This document shows, one piece after another, positions 24,403-33,427 of a DNA stretch of 64,000 nt. The notes below the pieces were generated by a model. The model was not told the origin of the DNA and ran no database searches. It saw only the letters and a list, made by a program, of their open reading frames with translations. Each line of letters opens with the position of its first letter. Position 1 is the first letter of the stretch. The stretch lies in the NCBI RefSeq assembly GCF_001414055.1, contig NZ_CP013002.1, positions 62,001-126,000 on the forward strand, given 5' to 3'. This stretch comes from Caulobacter henricii. Lineage in GTDB: Bacteria; Pseudomonadota; Alphaproteobacteria; Caulobacterales; Caulobacteraceae. A program made the position numbers and the translations under genes.

Positions 24403-27400
24403 ATGTTTGGCAAGATCGCGGGCTTCGAGCTCCGCTACCAGCTGAAGTCGCCCGTCTTCTGGGTGGTGGCGACAGTCTTTTTCCTGCTGACCTTCGGGGC
24501 GGCGACGATCGACCAGATCCGCATCGGCGGCGGCGGTCAGATCCACAAGAACGCGCCCTATGCGATCGCCCAGACCCACCTGATCCTGTCGATCTTCTAC
24601 ATGTTCGTCACCACAGCCTTCGTGGCCAATGTGGTGGTCCGCGACGACGAGACCGGGTTCGGACCGATCCTGCGCTCCACCCGGATCGGCAAGTTCGACT
24701 ATCTGTACGGCCGTTTCACGGGGGCCGTCCTGGCGGCGGCGATCTCGTTCCTGGTCGTGCCCCTGGCGATCTTCATCGGCTCCTTCATGCCCTGGATCGA
24801 TCCCGAACGGCTGGGTCCGAACCTGCTTGAAGCCTATCTGTTTTCCTATTTCGCCCTGGCCCTGCCCTCGATCCTGCTGACCTCGGCGATCTTCTTCGCC
24901 CTGGCCACGGTGACCCGGTCGATGATGTGGACCTATGTCGGCGTGATTGCCTTCATGGTGCTGTGGATCATTGCCGGCATCGCCCTGGATCGGCCGGAGT
25001 TTGAAAAGACCGCCGCCCTGTGGGAACCCCTGGGCACGGCGGCCTTTGGCCTGGTCACCAAGTACTGGACCGCTGCCGAGCGCAACAGCCTGACCCCGTC
25101 CCTGACCGGGGCCCTGCTGTTCAACCGCCTCCTGGCCCTGGCCCTGTCGGCGGCCTTCCTGTCGGCGGCCTACTGGCTGTTCAAGATCCAGGCGGCCGAG
25201 CTGGCCGGCGATCGCAAGGTCAAGGCCCACAAGGGGCCGGCACCGATCGAGGTCCTGCCGGCGACCCTGAGTGGCCCGGTCATTCCACGCTATGATCGCC
25301 GGACCGCCTGGGCCCAGCTCGTGGTCCGCACCCGCCTGGACATGGGCCAGGTGTTCAAGAGCCCGGCCTATTTCGTGCTGCTGGCCCTGGGCCTGGCCAA
25401 TGCCATGGGCTCGCTGTGGTTCGCCACCGAGGCCGGGCGCTATGGCGGCGAGATCTATCCGCTGACCCGCGTGCTGCTGATGCCGCTGATGGGGTCGTTC
25501 GGCCTGATCCCGATGATCATCGCCATCTATTATTCCGGCGAGCTGGTCTGGCGCGAACGCGAACGCAAGACCCACGAGATCATCGATGCCACCCCGGTGC
25601 CGGACTGGGCCTTTGTCGCGCCCAAGACCCTGGCCATTGCCCTGGTGCTGATCTCCACCCTGCTGGTCAGCGTGCTGGCGGCGATCCTGAGCCAGCTGGC
25701 CCACGGCTATACCCACCTGGAGCTGGGCAAGTACCTGCTCTGGTACATCCTGCCGCAATCGGTGGACTGGATCCTGCTGGCGGTTCTGGCGGTGTTCCTG
25801 CAGGCGATCAGCCCGCACAAGTTCATCGGCTGGGGCCTGATGGTGATCTATCTGGTCGCCACCATCACCCTCTCGAACCTGGGATTCGAGCACAAGCTCT
25901 ACAATTTCGGCTCGGTCACCGACACGCCCTTCTCCGACATGAACGGCCAGGGCCAGTTCTGGATCGGGGCCTGGTGGCTGCGGCTGTACTGGACGGCCTT
26001 CTCGGTCGTGCTGCTGGTTCTGTCCTATGGTCTGTGGCGTCGCGGAACCGAGAGCCGCCTGTGGCCCCGCCTGATGCGTCTGCCGAGCCGCATGACCGGC
26101 AAGGCCGGCGCGACACTGGCCCTGGCCCTGACGGTGTTCGTCGGAACCGGCCTGTTCATCTACGTCAACACCAATGTCTGGAACACCTACCGGACCAATA
26201 TCGACAACGAGAAATGGCAGGCTGACTACGAAAAGACCCTGCTGCCGTTCGAGACCCTGCCCCAGCCCAAGATTGTGTCGATGATGCTGGACGTCGACCT
26301 CTATCCGGGCGAGCCGCGCGTCGACACCAAGGGCTCCTATGTCCTGGAAAACCGCACCGGCGCGCCCCTGAAGGAAATCCATGTCCGGTTCGACCGCGAC
26401 CTGACGGTCAAGGGCCTGTCGATTGAGGGGGCCCGGCCCAAGAAGACCTATGACCGGTTCAACTATCGGATCTTCGCCTTCGACACGCCGATGGTGCCGG
26501 GCGAGCGGCGCAAGATGAGCTTCATCACCCAGCGCGCCCAGAAGGGCTTTCCCAACAGTGGCGCGGAATCGCGGGTGGTCGCCAACGGCACCTTCCTGAA
26601 CAATATGGAGATCGCGCCGATCCTGGGCATGTCGCGCGACGGCCTGCTGACCGATCGGGCCAAGCGCCGCAAATACGGCCTGCCCGCCGAGCGCCGTGTG
26701 GCCAAGCTGGGCGATGTCACGTCGCGGCAGTTCAATGGTCTGCGCAAGGACTCCGACTGGGTGTCGTCCGACATCACCGTCACCACGGTCAGCGACCAGA
26801 CGCCGATCGCGCCGGGCTACAAGGTCTCCGACCAGGTCAGGGGTGATCGTCGCGTGGCCCGCTTCGTCACCGAGGCCCCGATCCAGAACTTCATCTCGAT
26901 CCAGTCGGCCCGCTACAGGATCGCCAGCGAGACCTACAAGGGCGTCGATCTGGCGGTCTATTATGATCCGCAGCACCCCTGGAACATCGACCGCATGAAG
27001 ACGGCGATGAAGGCCTCGCTGGACTATATGGGCACCGAGTTCAGCCCCTATCAGTTCCGCCAGCTGCGCTTCCAGGAGTTCCCCGACTACGCCCAGTTCG
27101 CCCAGTCGTTCGCCAACACCATTCCGTGGTCCGAAGGCCTGTTCTTCATCTCTAACTACAAGGATCCGGAGAAGATCGACATGGTCACCTATGTCGGGGC
27201 CCACGAGATCGGCCACCAGTGGTGGGCTCACCAGGTGATCGGTGCCGACCAGCAGGGCGGGGCCATGCTGTCGGAGACCTTCGCCCAGTATTCGGCCCTG
27301 ATGGTCATGAAGCGGACCTATGGCGAGAGCCAGATTCGCAAGTTCCTGAAGTTCGAGCTCGACAGCTATCTGCGCGCCCGCGGCGGCGATCCTCTGGAGG

Positions 27401-27990
27401 AGCAGCCGCTCTACAAGGTCGAGGCCCAGCCCTATATCTATTATCGCAAGGGCTCGCTGGTCATGTACCGGCTGCAGAGCGAGATCGGCGAAGCGGCGGT
27501 CAACCGGGCCCTGCGCCGGCTGATCGCCCAGTACGGGTTCAAGGGCGCGCCCTATCCCAACACCCTGGACTTCATGACGGCGATCCGGGCCGAGGCTCCG
27601 GCCGACAAACAGGCCCTGATCACCGACCTGTTCGAGAAGATCACCCTCTATGACCTGAAGACCAAGGCCGCGACCGAGAAGAAGCGCGCCGATGGCCGCT
27701 TTGACGTGACCCTGACGGTCGAGGCCAAGAAGCTCTATGCCGACGGCAAGGGCAAGGAGACCGAAAGCCCCCTGAACGAGACCATGGACATCGGCCTGTT
27801 CACGGCCGAGCCGGGCAAGAAGGACTTCAAGGCCGACAAGGTCGTGCTTTATCAGCGTCGGATGATCCGTTCGGGGACCCAGACCCTGACCTTCACGGTC
27901 GACAAGGCCCCGAAATGGGCCGGCGTCGATCCCTACAATACGATCATCGACCGCAACGGGGACGACAACACCCTGAAGGTCGACGGATGA
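24403..27990 (+). CDS. ABC permease fused to a membrane-bound M1 family aminopeptidase
   Basis: 1,195 residues. The N-terminal half (about 1-600) has roughly a dozen hydrophobic segments in two ABC-2-like blocks, each starting with a soluble amphipathic stretch. The C-terminal half is a gluzincin peptidase: HEIGH (residues 934-938), then 19 residues to Glu958 in MLSETFAQY, and a downstream YRKGSLVMYRL block carrying the transition-state Tyr. The peptidase lies after the last helix and is likely periplasmic. Such fusions occur in proteobacteria beside an ABC ATPase, as here; the physiological substrate is unknown. Overlaps the next gene by 4 bases. Confidence 0.9.
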   Translation: MFGKIAGFELRYQLKSPVFWVVATVFFLLTFGAATIDQIRIGGGGQIHKNAPYAIAQTHLILSIFYMFVTTAFVANVVVRDDETGFGPILRSTRIGKFDYLYGRFTGAVLAAAISFLVVPLAIFIGSFMPWIDPERLGPNLLEAYLFSYFALALPSILLTSAIFFALATVTRSMMWTYVGVIAFMVLWIIAGIALDRPEFEKTAALWEPLGTAAFGLVTKYWTAAERNSLTPSLTGALLFNRLLALALSAAFLSAAYWLFKIQAAELAGDRKVKAHKGPAPIEVLPATLSGPVIPRYDRRTAWAQLVVRTRLDMGQVFKSPAYFVLLALGLANAMGSLWFATEAGRYGGEIYPLTRVLLMPLMGSFGLIPMIIAIYYSGELVWRERERKTHEIIDATPVPDWAFVAPKTLAIALVLISTLLVSVLAAILSQLAHGYTHLELGKYLLWYILPQSVDWILLAVLAVFLQAISPHKFIGWGLMVIYLVATITLSNLGFEHKLYNFGSVTDTPFSDMNGQGQFWIGAWWLRLYWTAFSVVLLVLSYGLWRRGTESRLWPRLMRLPSRMTGKAGATLALALTVFVGTGLFIYVNTNVWNTYRTNIDNEKWQADYEKTLLPFETLPQPKIVSMMLDVDLYPGEPRVDTKGSYVLENRTGAPLKEIHVRFDRDLTVKGLSIEGARPKKTYDRFNYRIFAFDTPMVPGERRKMSFITQRAQKGFPNSGAESRVVANGTFLNNMEIAPILGMSRDGLLTDRAKRRKYGLPAERRVAKLGDVTSRQFNGLRKDSDWVSSDITVTTVSDQTPIAPGYKVSDQVRGDRRVARFVTEAPIQNFISIQSARYRIASETYKGVDLAVYYDPQHPWNIDRMKTAMKASLDYMGTEFSPYQFRQLRFQEFPDYAQFAQSFANTIPWSEGLFFISNYKDPEKIDMVTYVGAHEIGHQWWAHQVIGADQQGGAMLSETFAQYSALMVMKRTYGESQIRKFLKFELDSYLRARGGDPLEEQPLYKVEAQPYIYYRKGSLVMYRLQSEIGEAAVNRALRRLIAQYGFKGAPYPNTLDFMTAIRAEAPADKQALITDLFEKITLYDLKTKAATEKKRADGRFDVTLTVEAKKLYADGKGKETESPLNETMDIGLFTAEPGKKDFKADKVVLYQRRMIRSGTQTLTFTVDKAPKWAGVDPYNTIIDRNGDDNTLKVDG

Positions 27991-28412
27991 GTGAGGGTGG
28001 GCTGAAGCTCGACGCGGCGGCGTTCAACGCCTTCCTGAGGGGGGCTTTCCCCGAGGGCGAGGCGGACGCCTTTCCGACCGTGGTGGAGGTGGCCGAAGGC
28101 CGCGTCCTGATGCGCCAGCCCTTTGCGACCCGGCAGTTGCGGCCCGGCGGCGTGATCTCCGGCCCGACCCTGATGGCCCTGGCCGACACCGCCGCCTATG
28201 CGGTGATCCTGACCCATATCGGCGAGGTGCCGCTGGCGGTGACGACCTCGCTGACGATCCATTTTCTGAGGGGCTGCAAGCCGGGCGACCTCTATGCCGA
28301 GGCCACCCTGCTCAAGCTCGGCCGCCGCATCGCGACGGCCGATATCCTGATGTGGACGGAATCGCGCGAGCGCGCCGCCGCCAAGGCGACGGTGGCCTAC
28401 GCCATTCCCTAG
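27987..28412 (+). CDS. PaaI-family hotdog thioesterase
   Basis: 141 residues from ATG 27987, overlapping the preceding stop (ATGA). The hotdog-fold motif GGVISGPTLMALADTAAYAV (residues 48-67) carries the Asp/Gly-rich helix of the PaaI/YdiI group, followed by TTSLTIHFLRGCKPGDL. Hydrolyses acyl- or aryl-CoA esters in the cytosol. Translational coupling to the peptidase-transporter gene hints that the three genes form one unit, though no common pathway is obvious. Confidence 0.87.
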   Translation: MSEGGLKLDAAAFNAFLRGAFPEGEADAFPTVVEVAEGRVLMRQPFATRQLRPGGVISGPTLMALADTAAYAVILTHIGEVPLAVTTSLTIHFLRGCKPGDLYAEATLLKLGRRIATADILMWTESRERAAAKATVAYAIP

Positions 28413-28421
28413 AGGCCCTGA

Positions 28422-29021
28422 CTAGTTCACGAAGCCGTTCTTCAGGCCCTCGGCCTTGTTCAGGTGTTCCTGAATGGTCGGGGCGGTCTCGGCGGCGAAG
28501 GTCTTGATGACCGGGGTATCGCCGTCCTGGGCGTAGCGCTGCAGCAGGTTCAGCATCGCCTGGTGCGCATCGACCTGGCTGTCGGCATATTTCTTGTCGA
28601 AGTCGTCATTGCCGGCCTTGGTCAGGGCGTCGAGGTCATCCTGCATGTCCTTGGTCAGGGCCATCGGCAGGGTGATCGCTGCGCCCGAGGCGGCAATGGC
28701 GACCTTCAGGGCCTCGGCGGTCTTGCCGTGAGCCGTCTCCATTGACCTGGCGAAGGCCTTGACCTGGGCATTGGTCGAGCGCGAGGCGGCCAGCCTGGCG
28801 GCTTCTATCTCGAACAGGTTCAGGTCAGCAGCCTTCAGGGCGAAGACCGCGGCCTTGGTCTCGTCGGCCAGGGTCGGGACCGTGGCGACCGGGTTGGCAT
28901 CCGGGGTGGCGGCCTGTTCCGACGGCGTTGCGGCACCCTTGGATTCGGTGGCCTTGGGACCGCAGGCGGTCAGGCTGAGGGCGGCGATGGCAGTACCGAT
29001 GAGGAGGAGATGGCGGGTCAT
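28422..29021 (-). CDS. DUF4142 lipoprotein
   Basis: 199 residues from ATG 29021 (MTRHLLLIGTAIAALS). A lipobox LTAC places Cys20 as the lipidated residue. The linker is Ala/Thr/Pro-rich, then a four-helix DUF4142 domain (ferritin-like fold) with LNLFEIEAARLAASRS and KKYADSQVDAHQAML. Upstream in-frame extension is antisense to the next gene and is rejected. A near-consensus stress promoter (GGAAC-N17-TGTT, minus strand 29120-29095) lies about 75 bases upstream. DUF4142 proteins are often stress-induced; molecular role unknown. Confidence 0.83.
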   Translation of the reverse strand: MTRHLLLIGTAIAALSLTACGPKATESKGAATPSEQAATPDANPVATVPTLADETKAAVFALKAADLNLFEIEAARLAASRSTNAQVKAFARSMETAHGKTAEALKVAIAASGAAITLPMALTKDMQDDLDALTKAGNDDFDKKYADSQVDAHQAMLNLLQRYAQDGDTPVIKTFAAETAPTIQEHLNKAEGLKNGFVN

Positions 29022-29094
29022 GACTGTCTTTCCCTGCGCGTTTTTTCTAGAGGTTGAAGTCCGGCAGGCGTCGCGCGACGCCTCTGGAGGGAAG

Positions 29095-29120
29095 AACATC
29101 ACAGGGCCGTGATCGGTTCC
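29095..29120 (-). promoter_or_regulatory. Candidate SigT promoter of the DUF4142 lipoprotein gene
   Basis: On the minus strand GGAAC (29120-29116), 17 bases, TGTT (29098-29095). One mismatch from the GGAAC-N16/17-CGTT element of EcfG sigma factors. Spacing and distance to the start are plausible. Confidence 0.45.
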
Positions 29121-29142
29121 GTACGCGCGAGGGAAGTTCGGC

Positions 29143-30339
29143 ATGGCACAGTCACCGCTGACAGGGCTGCGGGTCATCGAGATGGGCTCGCTGATCGCGG
29201 GTCCGTTCTGCGGCCAGATCCTCGGGGACTTCGGGGCCGAGGTGATCAAGCTCGAGGATCCCAGGGCCGGTGATCCCATGCGGCAGTGGGGCCGCAGCAA
29301 GCCCCAGGGGCTGTCGCCCTGGTGGCCGGTGATCGGCCGCAACAAGAAGTCGGTCACCGTCGATCTGCGCACGGACGAAGGCCGCGACCTCGCCCGGGCC
29401 CTGATCGCCAAGGCCGATGTCGTGGTTGAAAACTTCCGCCCCGGCACGCTGGAGGCCTGGGGCATGGGCTATGAGGCCCTGTCGGCGGAGCATCCGGGCC
29501 TGGTCATGGCGCGGGTGTCGGGCTTTGGCCAGACCGGGCCCTATTCGCACCGGGCCGGCTATGCCCTGGTCGGCGAGGCCATGGGCGGCTTGCGCCACAT
29601 CACCGGCGAGCCGGACCGCAACCCGGCCCGGGCCGGGATCTCGATCGGCGACAGCCTGTCGGGCCTGAATGCCGCCCTCGGGGTGATGATGGCCCTGCAT
29701 TCGCGCGACCGCACCGGCCGGGGCCAGGTGGTCGATGCGGCCATCTATGAGAGCGTGCTGACGGTGATGGAGAACCTGATCACCGAATATGACCTGACCG
29801 GCTATGTCCGCGAACGTTCTGGGGCCGTGCTGCCCGGCATTGCGCCCTCGAACGTCTATCCCACCCGGAGCGGCGAGTTGATCCTGATCGGAGCCAACCA
29901 GGACACCCTGTTCCGGCGGCTTTGCGATCTGATGGGCCGGCCGGACCTGGCCGATGACGTGCGCTACAAGGATCACGCGGCGCGGGGTGCCCATCAGGGC
30001 GAGCTGGACGCCCGGATCGCCGCCTGGACGGCCGATCAGGAGATCGAGACCCTGCTGCCGCGTCTGGAGGAGGCGGGCATCGCCACCGGCCGGATCTATC
30101 GCGCGCCGGAGATGCTGGCCGATCCGCATTTCGCGGCCCGCGAGTCCATTGTCACCGTGCCGCATCCGGTCTTCGGCCAGGTGAAGATGCAGAACGCCTT
30201 TCCGCGCCTGTCGGAAACCCCGGGCGCGGTGCGCTGGACGGCCCCGACCCTCGGCGAGCACACCGATGCCGTCCTCAGAGAGGTGGCGGGACTGAGCGCC
30301 GACGCCATCGCCGGCCTGCGGGCGCGGAAAGTGCTTTGA
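29143..30339 (+). CDS. CaiB/BaiF family (class III) CoA-transferase
   Basis: 398 residues. Moves CoA between carboxylic acids through an aspartyl intermediate. N-terminal IEMGSLIAGPFCGQILGDFGAEVIKLEDPRAGD-type nucleotide/CoA block split over residues 12-45, then KSVTVDLRTDEGRDLARAL. The catalytic Asp is expected near residue 170 in RAGISIGDSLSG. Full length. No acyl-CoA dehydrogenase or hydratase is adjacent, so the substrate cannot be inferred. Confidence 0.9.
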   Translation: MAQSPLTGLRVIEMGSLIAGPFCGQILGDFGAEVIKLEDPRAGDPMRQWGRSKPQGLSPWWPVIGRNKKSVTVDLRTDEGRDLARALIAKADVVVENFRPGTLEAWGMGYEALSAEHPGLVMARVSGFGQTGPYSHRAGYALVGEAMGGLRHITGEPDRNPARAGISIGDSLSGLNAALGVMMALHSRDRTGRGQVVDAAIYESVLTVMENLITEYDLTGYVRERSGAVLPGIAPSNVYPTRSGELILIGANQDTLFRRLCDLMGRPDLADDVRYKDHAARGAHQGELDARIAAWTADQEIETLLPRLEEAGIATGRIYRAPEMLADPHFAARESIVTVPHPVFGQVKMQNAFPRLSETPGAVRWTAPTLGEHTDAVLREVAGLSADAIAGLRARKVL

Positions 30340-30362
30340 AGGGGTAGAGCCGTCTGACCGCG

Positions 30363-30509
30363 GCTTCAAAAATCTCCGCTCTCCCCGGCGAAGGCCGGGG
30401 CCCAGGTTCAGCCTGAGCCTTTGGAGTGGATGCGCCATCGACCTCGTCAGGGTCGACAGCCTGTCTGGGTTCGATCTGGGTCCCGGCCTTCGCCGGGAAG
30501 AGCGGAATC
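30363..30509. repeat. Family-B palindromic repeat, copy 2
   Basis: Left arm CTCCGCTCTCCCCGGCGAAG (30366-30385) continuing GCCGGGGCCCAG, and right arm CTGGGTCCCGGCCTTCGCCG continuing GGAAGAGCGGA (ending about 30509), are near-exact reverse complements separated by about 80 bases. It lies between the convergent stops of the CoA-transferase and kinase genes, where it could act as a two-way terminator. Confidence 0.78.
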
Positions 30510-30517
30510 AAAAGGCC

Positions 30518-32446
30518 CTAGTGCCGCCCGGTCACGTCGGCGATGGCCCGGGCGATCTGGTGCACATTGTAGGGCTTGCGGACGATCGGCGCGTCAAAGC
30601 CCATCGGGGCGGCCTTGTCGGCATAGCCGGTGGCGAACACGAACGGGCGGCCCTCGCGGCGCAGGATCTCGGCCACCGGCGCGACGGACTGGCCATTGAG
30701 GTCGGCGTCGAGCACCGCGACGTCGAAGTCCTGGTCGAGCATCGACAGGGCCTCGCCCAGTTCGGCCGCGCAACCGACCACCACCACCCCGGCATCTTCC
30801 AGCCCGGCTTCCAGTTCGAGGGCCAGGAGCAGGGAGTCCTCGACGATCAGAACCTTAAGGCCGGAAATGGCACCCGGCCGGATGTTTTCATCGGCGGCGA
30901 TCAGGGTCTCGACGATCCGCTCGGGCGCGGCGGCCTTTTCCGGCTCCGGCGGCGGGCCGCTGGCCAGGGCCTCGGGCGCGGCCTGGATCAGGGCGCTGAC
31001 CCCGCTGCGGCGATAGTCGATCCGGGCGCTGCCGCCCAGTTCACGGCCCACCACGTCCTCGACCAGGGTCGCGCCAAAGCCGCGACTGACCGGCTCGCTG
31101 GCGGGCGGGCCACCGCTTTCCAGCCATTCGAGGGCAAAGCCGCCCTCGGGCGACCGCCGCCAGACCACCTCGACCTTGCCGTTCTCGGTCGACAGGGCCC
31201 CGTACTTGACCGCATTGACCGCCAGTTCGTGCAGGGTGAGGGACAGGGCCGAGGCCGCGCGGGGCGTCAGGAACAGTTCGGGCCCGTCCCAGCGGGTCTG
31301 GGTCGGGGCCAGGCCGCCCAGCTCGGCGGCGGCGATCCGTGCCAGGGTGGCCCCCCGCCAGCGGGCGGCGCTGAGCAGGTCGTGGGCCGAGCTCATGGAT
31401 TTCAGCCGGCCGGCAAAGGTCTTGAGGAATACGTCGAGGGACGACGACTTGCGGGCCGAATGGGCAGCCACGGACTGGACGACGGCCAGCAGGTTCTTGA
31501 TGCGATGGTCCAGCTCGGCCAGCAGGCTCTCGCGCTGCTCGTCCTGCTGCTTGCGGTCGGTAATGTCCTGGATCACGCCGATCAGCCGGGTCGGATCTCC
31601 GGCCTCGTCGGCCATCATCACCCCGGCGGCGCGGTTCCATTGCACCCGGCCCTTGTCGTCAGGATTGCGGCGGAACTCGACCTCGTAGCGGCCGCGCTTG
31701 CGCAGCTGTTCGTCCACCCCCCGCTGGATCTCGGCCCGGTCGTCGGCATGGACATAGCGGAACAGGGCCTGGCCGTCCTCGGCGGGAATCACGCCGACGG
31801 GCAGGTTGGCGATCTTGGCCAGGCGCGGACTGATCCGGTAGATGTCGAGGGTGCGGTCCCATTCGAACTCGCCCAGGCTGGCCGCGCCAATGGCCAGGGC
31901 CAGACGTTCGGTGTCGAGCGAGCGAAGGCCGGTCGATGGCGCGATGGGCGGCTCGTGGAGCAGGGCGTCCATGGCCAGCGCCGCCAGATCAGTCAGGGCT
32001 TCAAGTGCCTCTGGGCCCGGCTCAGCGCGGGGACAGGCGTCCTCAACAGCCAGATAGCCCACGACGGGGCCGTCGGGATGGATCAGCGGCGCGCAGGCGA
32101 AGAACCCGCCAGGGCCATGGCCTAGACCGAGGGCAGCCAGGCCGGCGTCTGCGCCGACCATCTGGCCGAACAGGGGTTCGCGCCGGGCGATGAGCCGGTC
32201 GGCCGCCGAGCCGGCCCGCGGTCGAACGCTGTCGTGACCGCCGCCATAACTGGCCTTGCAATGCAGCTGGGTGCCGCCGATCAGCCACAGGCTGGCGCGC
32301 GGGACATGCAAACGGCCCGCCGCCAGTCGCATCAGGCGCGTGAAACGCGGATCGTCGCCGGGACGCTCAAAGGCCTTCAGCGCCTGGGTGGCGCGAAGCC
32401 TGCCGGCTTCCCTGTCGGCATCGGTTGTGGAACGGGCGTCGTCCAT
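30518..32446 (-). CDS. HWE-family hybrid histidine kinase (GAF-PAS-HWE kinase-receiver)
   Basis: 642 residues, no membrane segment. Residues 30-165 are GAF-like and 185-300 a PAS domain with a PAC tail (VIQDITDRK). The HWE kinase core has phosphoacceptor His314 in LDHRIKNLLAVVQSVA, N-box Asn411 in LHELAVNAVKYGAL, and the Trp-x-Glu at 441-443 (WLESGG) that names the family. Residues 531-640 are a receiver with Asp580 (VLDADLNG) and Lys624. HWE and related kinases commonly feed PhyR in alphaproteobacteria, and phyR lies 4 kb away, so a stress-sensing role is plausible but inferred. Confidence 0.92.
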   Translation of the reverse strand: MDDARSTTDADREAGRLRATQALKAFERPGDDPRFTRLMRLAAGRLHVPRASLWLIGGTQLHCKASYGGGHDSVRPRAGSAADRLIARREPLFGQMVGADAGLAALGLGHGPGGFFACAPLIHPDGPVVGYLAVEDACPRAEPGPEALEALTDLAALAMDALLHEPPIAPSTGLRSLDTERLALAIGAASLGEFEWDRTLDIYRISPRLAKIANLPVGVIPAEDGQALFRYVHADDRAEIQRGVDEQLRKRGRYEVEFRRNPDDKGRVQWNRAAGVMMADEAGDPTRLIGVIQDITDRKQQDEQRESLLAELDHRIKNLLAVVQSVAAHSARKSSSLDVFLKTFAGRLKSMSSAHDLLSAARWRGATLARIAAAELGGLAPTQTRWDGPELFLTPRAASALSLTLHELAVNAVKYGALSTENGKVEVVWRRSPEGGFALEWLESGGPPASEPVSRGFGATLVEDVVGRELGGSARIDYRRSGVSALIQAAPEALASGPPPEPEKAAAPERIVETLIAADENIRPGAISGLKVLIVEDSLLLALELEAGLEDAGVVVVGCAAELGEALSMLDQDFDVAVLDADLNGQSVAPVAEILRREGRPFVFATGYADKAAPMGFDAPIVRKPYNVHQIARAIADVTGRH

Positions 32447-32531
32447 GCTTCGACCATAGACCGGCTTCGCGTCAGACGCGAGTGCTGATACAGATTCCGC
32501 AGTGGTGAAGCTTGGTCCCGCGCGCTATCAT

Positions 32532-32557
32532 GGAACTGCTCGGCGGGGCTCCGCGTT
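32532..32557 (+). promoter_or_regulatory. SigT (EcfG) promoter of the DUF883/holin-like pair
   Basis: GGAAC (32532-32536), 17 bases, CGTT (32554-32557): exact match to the general-stress sigma consensus, about 55 bases before the first start codon. Confidence 0.8.
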
Positions 32558-32610
32558 CACCGGGCTGACAAACTGGCCGCCCGCCTTACGGGCCGCGTCA
32601 AGAACCGGAG

Positions 32611-32967
32611 ATGACCATGCCTGCTGATGCGCTGAAGACCGCCGCCAAGGACGCCGAGAAGGTGAAGAGCGCAGCCGCTGCAGGCGTCGAACACGCTGAA
32701 CAGAGCTTCGTCGAGGCCGCTGCTGCGGCCAAGGCCTCGCTGGCCGAAGCCGCCAAGCGCGTTGAAAAGTCGGTCGCCGAAGGCCTGGATACCCTGCGCG
32801 CCCAGAGCCGTACCTATTCCGACACCGCCGGCCAGCAACTGGACGACGCCCAGCGCTATGTCACCGAGCGGGTGCGTGAACGTCCCCTGACCGCCACCCT
32901 GGCCGGTCTCGGCGTGGGCGTGCTGATCGGGCTGCTGCTCGCCGGCAACCGCAACAGCAACCGGTGA
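32611..32967 (+). CDS. DUF883-like (ElaB/YqjD-type) membrane-anchored protein
   Basis: 118 residues from ATG 32611 (a second ATG two codons on is equally good). A long Ala/Lys/Glu-rich amphipathic helix (residues 5-90) is followed by RERPLTATLAGLGVGVLIGL, the C-terminal single membrane helix typical of DUF883/ElaB proteins. E. coli members bind ribosomes at the inner membrane in stationary phase. An exact SigT promoter precedes it and it overlaps the next gene by GTGA, so it is a stress-induced membrane protein by inference. Confidence 0.83.
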   Translation: MTMPADALKTAAKDAEKVKSAAAAGVEHAEQSFVEAAAAAKASLAEAAKRVEKSVAEGLDTLRAQSRTYSDTAGQQLDDAQRYVTERVRERPLTATLAGLGVGVLIGLLLAGNRNSNR

Positions 32968-33362
32968 TTTTCGAAAAGACCCTGATGACGCTTGCAGCGG
33001 CGGCGGCCATAGCGGCCGCGGCCGCCGTCGGCGTATTCGCTGCCGCCTTCGCGCTCTATGCGGTCGTCGAGACCTGGCTGGGGCCGGCAGGAGCCGCCGC
33101 CGTGGTGGCGGCCGTGGCCGCCCTGATCGTGGCGGTCGCCGGCCTGCTGGCGGCCCGCAAGGCCGAGCATCGCCAGGCACCCCCGGCCGGCGCGACGCCG
33201 GACGCCTTCAGCTTCGCGGAAAAGGTCGTTGACGTGGTCAAGGACCGGCCCCTGCTGTCGCTCGGCGCGGCCCTGGCGGCCGGTGTCTTCGCGCTGAAAA
33301 ATCCGACCCTGACGGCGGCCGTTGCCAAGGCCTTCATGGAAACCCGGCAACCGCCCCGCTAG
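32964..33362 (+). CDS. Holin-superfamily-like small membrane protein (YqjE type)
   Basis: 132 residues from GTG 32964. Two strong hydrophobic segments (about residues 8-32 and 42-63), then a soluble stretch and a third weaker hydrophobic segment (RPLLSLGAALAAGVFALK). The arrangement, DUF883 protein followed by a two-helix putative phage-holin-superfamily III protein, parallels yqjD-yqjE in enterobacteria. No phage genes are near, so this is a cellular membrane protein. Co-transcribed with the upstream stress gene. Confidence 0.75.
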   Translation: MIFEKTLMTLAAAAAIAAAAAVGVFAAAFALYAVVETWLGPAGAAAVVAAVAALIVAVAGLLAARKAEHRQAPPAGATPDAFSFAEKVVDVVKDRPLLSLGAALAAGVFALKNPTLTAAVAKAFMETRQPPR

Positions 33363-33372
33363 ATCCCCGTTC

Positions 33373-33411
33373 GGCGTTCCCATCCTCCCCCTCCCCCCTC
33401 CAGGGAACGCC
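33373..33411. promoter_or_regulatory. Inverted repeat upstream of sodB
   Basis: GGCGTTCCC (33373-33381) and GGGAACGCC (33403-33411) are exact complements 21 bases apart, with a pyrimidine-rich loop. The right arm ends 16 bases before the sodB ATG. It could be a terminator for the upstream pair, an operator, or a 5'-leader hairpin. Confidence 0.5.
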
Positions 33412-33427
33412 TTCCCATGGAGTAAAC

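Noticed and set aside
32964..33362. Prophage remnant suggested by the holin-like protein
   Set aside because: No other phage gene is near, and the DUF883 plus two-helix protein pair matches chromosomal yqjD-yqjE-type loci with a stress promoter.
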